Part shown: positions 59,477 through 64,000 of the stretch, one piece after another
Layout: each line of letters starts with the position of its first letter
How positions within the stretch are numbered: the first letter of the stretch is position 1
Assembly (NCBI GenBank): GCA_029532625.1
Contig: JARFXM010000011.1
Coordinates: 1,426,001-1,490,000, forward strand
Origin: Lomentospora prolificans
Lineage: Eukaryota > Ascomycota > Sordariomycetes > Microascales > Microascaceae
DNA: 64,000 nt
Direction of reading: 5' to 3'
The notes under the pieces: model-generated
The model's database searches: none
The model's input: only the letters and a program-made list of their open reading frames with translations
What the model was told of the DNA's origin: nothing
Made by a program: the position numbers and the translations under genes

Positions 59477-61003
59477 CTAAGAGTACAAGGCCTCGTAGAG
59501 GTAGATGAAGCCGAAGATGATGAACGCAGTCGCGCCGCCAAGAGTGACTACAGCAAATGTTAGTTACTCAAGTAGCTCATGGGTGCAAGAGAACAGCGAT
59601 ACATACCAACTTTCATGCTGACTTTGCCGGCGATAGCACGGCCGCCAATAACAGCAACACCAGTGCAGAAGCAATGTCCAGCCATAGCTCCAAGAGTAAC
59701 CCACCAGTAATCCGGACCAGCAGCCATAGCAATGGTCGCAATCTGGCTTCGGTCACCCCACTCACCAAGGAACGTCATCACGAATGTCTGAACCCAAGCG
59801 GGGCTAAGAAGAAGGGACAAAAGATTCTCAACACCCTCGATGATGTCTTTGAGATTTCGGCCTTGCGGGGAGGGGCTGCGGGTAGGAGAGGTAGAGGGAG
59901 ATCGAGGAGGAGCAGGAAAGCGACTCTTAGGGCGAGACTTCCTACCAACCCCGACACCCATCTCTAGAGCGTAGGCGTCCTTTTCTTTCTCAGCAAGCTC
60001 CCGCTCAACTTCATGCATTTCCTCCGCAACACCCTCGTCCGGGGACATGTCCATTCCTTCCTTCAAAAGCTTGAAGCCAAAGACGAAGAAGAGTACCGAG
60101 GCCATGAAACTAGTGACGTGCTGGGAGAGGAGGGTGGGGACGGCCTGTCCCAGAACAGCAGAGAGTACAGTCATAACCAACAAGGCGGCAAAGGCGGCAG
60201 AAAAGACGACCATGCGATCATGCTTCATGGCCATGAGGGCAGCCACAAGGAAGGTTTTATCGCCAACTTCGGAGACAAGAATCATGGTCAAGGAAAGAAT
60301 AAAGGAATGGAAAGGTTGGATAACACCTTCTTCAGTATCGAGCGAACCGTCGCCGTGAGAAAGACTGAGGTGGCCCTTCTTAACGTTGTCGGGAATGGGG
60401 ATGGGTCGATCGCCAATTCGCTCGGGCAGATCCTCGGGTTTCTAAACAGGAATATCAGCAACCACGCCCATGAGACGTACAGATTACGGTAGCCAAGCTT
60501 ACCTCAAGGCCCGCTGCTTGCTCCCCGGACTTGGGGCGGCCTTCTGTCTGAGAGTCGCCTGTGGTTGCAACGAGGTCCTCAACGGCATGGTGGACTGGGG
60601 CCTCCTTTGGCGTCTCGGGCACCTTTGTTTCTCCTTCAGCCCTCGCCTTCTCAGACACCCCGCCCTCGGTGCCTCTCGTGCCCTCCTTGGGGGGGTGTCT
60701 GTTGGGATCATCCATTACGCCATCGTTGGACTCGGGGATTTTCTGCCCGTCAATGACGGTTGGGTCGGCAGGGCGACCCTTGAGGGCGGGCAGGTCGCTA
60801 TCTACCTTGCCATCCGTTTCAACCCAGGGTCCATTGTGCGGTTTGCCATCGTTTCCGTCAACAGGAGCGACCTTGGAGGCAGGCTCGACCCTAGTATTGA
60901 GAGCAGTCGCCTCATCATTGGCAACGACTTCGGAGGCGAGGGCCGTCGCGATGGCGGGGGCGAGGAAGAGCAAAAGCTTTGCTTGCCGAGTCGGTAACCT
61001 CAT
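59477..61003 (-). CDS. GDT1: Gdt1 family cation/proton antiporter (UPF0016)
   Basis: Exons on the minus strand: 61003-60503, 60441-59607 and 59547-59477, 1407 nt, 468 aa. Gdt1 in yeast is a Golgi calcium/manganese transporter that supports glycosylation and calcium homeostasis. The two homologous halves carry the signature E-x-G-D-K/R-T/S: EVGDKT (225-230) and EWGDRS (394-399), each at the start of a three-helix unit. A signal peptide (LLLFLAPAIATALA) opens the protein. It is followed by a polar, Pro/Glu/Lys-rich stretch of some 180 residues that I take to be lumenal and longer than in yeast. The loop between halves is charged and then Ser/Pro-rich (SPSTSPTRSPSPQ). The last exon encodes the final helix (TAFIIFGFIYLYEALYS). 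The start is the ATG at 61003, just before that signal peptide. Confidence 0.94.
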
Positions 61004-62146
61004 GTTGGCAGTATTTATATCGTTCAACCGACTAGGTCGAGCCGCTAAGGAGTGTGATGCGTGATCGAACGAAACGGCAAATTGTGAGAAACGACTCCCC
61101 TATTGGCAAACGAGTCGCCGGGGGTGTAGGCCAACTATTAAAAATCTGGGCGCGTCTATCACACAGTCTTACAGATCCGCGCGAAAAAAAAGAGTTTTCA
61201 ATCTAAAGGAAAAAGAGAAAGGCGAAGAAGAAAAAAGGCGATTAGAGGAGAAAAGGAGAAGGCAATTGAATTCGTAGGTGTAACATGGGATTGACGCTTA
61301 CTTGTTTGTCTTTGCAGTAATATTGGTGCTCATAAAGTATTCTTCCACTGGCTGGCTGCGCCTGGTTCCTCCGCCTCAGAACCTTGCTGGCTTGCAATTA
61401 TTGTACAGTGCTGGCTAACAACACGCACTCCACGAGCGCGAGCCGACCTTGACCAATGAATACCAACTGGGGCAAAACAGGTAATGAGACACTGAACCCC
61501 TGACAGCGAACAGTGCGCCGCCCAATCTTATATACTGGTGACTTGGTTTCTTAAATAAAGCTTTGTTTCAGGCTGGCCATGGCGCTTTCGATTCCAAGCA
61601 CTTATTACCATCGTCCACTCAATCCTCCTCATGGACGATTCCGCTTTTCGTGAGGTAAGATGGCAGAGTTAGGGAATTGTCATTGCTGACCCTATCGGGC
61701 ACTACATACCATACTTTGACTGATTTAGCTCTGGATCTTTTGCCGGCCCCTGCTTTCACCGCTGGCGTTGAGTGAGCCCTTGATTGAATGCATGCATACA
61801 CCAGAAGCCGGAGTATTTTGTGATTAATTTCTCAGCATGTTCCCAAGTCCTGGCTGGCATGGGGTTCTCTCTCACTGGCGGGTTTAATGGAGCTGTGGAC
61901 GGAGTTAAGCAACGGCACCAGTCGGAAGGCCCAGTTACGTCAGCTTCACCTCCCCTCCATCCACTCTGATCGGCTGTACTTATGTCCATGGATCCCGACG
62001 ACATCCCTCAGGCAAACTGCTTATCATAGCCAAATTCTTGCAAGCCCACAGTCCAATAGGTCCTCTGTTTTCCATATACCGAAGGGGGCTTATTTTGTTT
62101 ATAACATAATTCTGAGAAAGAAAAACAAACCTTAACCGCGGCTTCG
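61004..62146. other. divergent promoter region (GDT1 / DCAF11-like)
   Basis: 1.1 kb between divergent genes. Copies of a CTGGCTGGCTGC-like motif occur at 61348-61360 and again near 61853. No coding exon supported. Confidence 0.5.
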
Positions 62147-64000
62147 ATGGCTACAGATGAGGAATTGAGTAATCCTGAAGTCACAGTCCCAGAGCAATCT
62201 GTGGATGAGACTAGTAGCTCACAAGACATGCCTTGGGAGCCATCAGAAGAAGACGATGACTATGAAGATGAGGATGTGACTGACAATAATGACGATGAAG
62301 ACGAAGAACTGATGATTGATCCGGACGACATGACCGAGCAGCTCCTTCAAGACTTTATTGGTGGTGGCTTGTTTGCCAATATTAACGCCATAATCGAAGA
62401 TTTAGAAGAATATGGAAGCGGGGAGGAATTGGACCATGGTATTGAACCACTTATCTCTGATGGTCTGCCTCATATGATTCCTTGCTGTCTATTCGTATTG
62501 GAGTAACTGACTTTTATCAAGATGTCGAGCTCATCATGGTTTCTACTGATCCATATGGCCATGATGACGAACCCGACTCGATACTTACGTCGCAAAGGCG
62601 GCTTGCTATTTTGGTTGAGAGTATGTCCGTAATTTATTTCTTGTCTAGATTGATTCGCGCTCACTTCCTCTGATATACTAACGACGCCCGTGCCCTCTAG
62701 GGGAACACGGCAATCCACGTGTCCTGCTGAGCCGAGAGCAAATACAGTACTTGCTACGGCGAGAGGATATCCTAGAACACCTAAAGCACAGCAACCAGCA
62801 CGTGTCTCGCCACGAATTTGAGAGATGGGTTGCTAGCCACAGACCGGACCCGAACCGCTTTCCAAAGGTACCTAGCAAAGTAGGGCGTCGACTCATGGAC
62901 TCGGGCACGTTCGGTACAAATCAACTCCCTGGTGAAACGCCCCGTAGAATTGCACCGTCTTTACGGATTCTTGGCCGAGAGCTTGGCTTAGCCCGGAATC
63001 TCGCGGAGCGGAAGAAGGCGGAAAGACTGCTCCTCCAAAGCATGCTTCCGAAGGACAAAACAGACGTGACCATTTATTTCAGGGAACCCGTCTATTCCGG
63101 ACAATTCTCCCGAGATGGCAATTTTTACTTTGCGTGCGGAGCCGACTTCAGAGTCCGACTCTATGACACTTCTAACCCATATAGTTGGAAGCACTACAAG
63201 ACAGTTTCGCACCCCTGGGCACAGTGGACTCTCACAGACGCTTCGTTAAGCCCCGATAATAAATGGCTTGCGTATACGTCACTTTCACCTAGCGTTTGTT
63301 TAGCTCCAACGGACCCAAACGACAAAGGCGACCCATATACCCTAGACCTTAGCGCGAGCGTTGGGACGGCAGGGGGGGCAACAAGCGATGAGCCGCGGTT
63401 GCGATTTGGGATATTCTCCGTTCGGTTTTCTGGGGATGGGCGGGAGTTGGTTACGGGAACGAACTATCGATCTATCATTGTGTATGACATTGAGACTAGG
63501 ACGCCGCTGCACAAGGTCAAAGGCCACGATGCCGACGTGAACGCTGTCTGCTTTGCCGACATTTCCTCCCCTCATATCCTCTATTCTGGGTCAGATGACA
63601 GCGTAATCAAGGTGCGTTATTGTCGTGCATTTCGAGTCGGTTGTATTAGCATGTCCTAATTTTCTTTTATAGGTGTGGGACAGGAGAAGTATGGGCGACA
63701 GACGTGAAGCAGGTGCTTTCGTGGGCCACATCGAGGGCATCACACATATTGACAGTAAGGGTGACGGTCGGTACATCCTTAGCAATGGAAAGGATCAGAG
63801 TATGAAGCTCTGGGATCTCCGGATGGCCATATCTACAGATCGGTTCCGAAGTATCGGCCTACGGAGGATTCCGACCTTTGATTACAGATGGGAGAAGTTT
63901 AGAGAAGTCGACTGGTTCGAGGACAAGAACGATAACTCTGCGGTGACTTTCCGTGGGCACGATGTGCTTCAAACCTTGATTAGGTGTCACTTTTCACCTC
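62147..64000 (+). CDS. WD40 protein, DCAF11/WDR23 type (partial, runs off end)
   Basis: Exons 62147-62462, 62522-62620, 62701-63611 and 63673 to beyond 64000. The N-terminus is very acidic (EEDDDYEDEDVTDNNDDEDE), as in WDR23. The middle holds LLRREDILEHLKHSNQHVSR and a helical basic segment. WD repeats start near YSGQFSRDGNFYFACGADFR and continue through FGIFSVRFSGDGRELVTGT, DVNAVCFADISSPHILYSGS, VWDRRSMG, GHIEGITHIDSKGDGRYILS and FRGHDVLQTLIRCHFSP. This succession matches human DCAF11, a substrate receptor of CUL4-DDB1 ubiquitin ligases; WDRR and WDLR are candidate DDB1-binding WDxR motifs. The first intron uses an unusual GTCTGC donor, so the exon 1/2 border is the weakest part. At least one or two further repeats should follow outside the window. 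Confidence 0.88.

Noticed and set aside
60470..61064. Two long + strand frames opposite GDT1 exon 1
   Set aside because: Antisense shadows of a Pro/Glu/Lys-rich coding exon.
1..64000. CRISPR array, bacterial operon or phage signals
   Set aside because: The window is eukaryotic with introns; no regularly spaced repeats were seen.

Overview
This is nuclear DNA from a filamentous ascomycete (Pezizomycotina). The genes have short introns, mostly 50-110 nt, with GT donors, CTAAC/CTGAC-like branch points and a nearby AG. The recognisable proteins are typical fungal ones: Atg3, ISN1, Elp6, Gdt1, Nvj2, a CE5 esterase and a LaeA-like methyltransferase. I cannot place the genus from the sequence alone. 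All gene models below were built by hand from reading frame, splice signals and remembered family conservation; nothing was aligned or searched.

Layout: 1-11.4 kb holds no gene I can support. From 11.4 to 17.1 kb a Hal4/Sat4-type protein kinase (+) converges on the IMP 5'-nucleotidase ISN1 (-). A possible terminal exon of an unknown gene lies at 18.2-18.8 kb (-). About 19-28 kb is gene-poor, with two protein-like scraps. From 28 to 40 kb come an unknown protein (+), the SMP-domain lipid-transfer protein Nvj2 (+), ATG3 (-), a secreted alpha/beta hydrolase (-) and a CE5 cutinase/acetylxylan esterase (+). From 40 to 49 kb only a small Cys-rich protein (-) and an L-rhamnose mutarotase (-) stand in long spacers. 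From 49 to 64 kb the density rises: a multipass membrane protein (-), a GPI-type wall protein (+), ELP6 (+), ribosomal protein eL37 (-), a broken LaeA-like methyltransferase (+), GDT1 (-) and a DCAF11/WDR23-type WD40 protein (+) that runs off the window end.

The genes do not form one pathway or a biosynthetic cluster. Most are single-copy housekeeping genes: purine nucleotide turnover, autophagy, tRNA modification, ion homeostasis, membrane contact sites and translation. They are mixed with secreted or carbohydrate-related genes. The strongest unusual signals are: two otherwise intact genes (ATG3 and the secreted hydrolase) that each lose frame at an 8-base G/C homopolymer; a methyltransferase relic with two internal stops and several frame changes; a three-exon Cys-rich mini-protein that simple ORF calling would miss; and a coding-like stretch just 3' of the membrane-protein gene that may be its alternative last exon. 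I found no convincing wholly new system.
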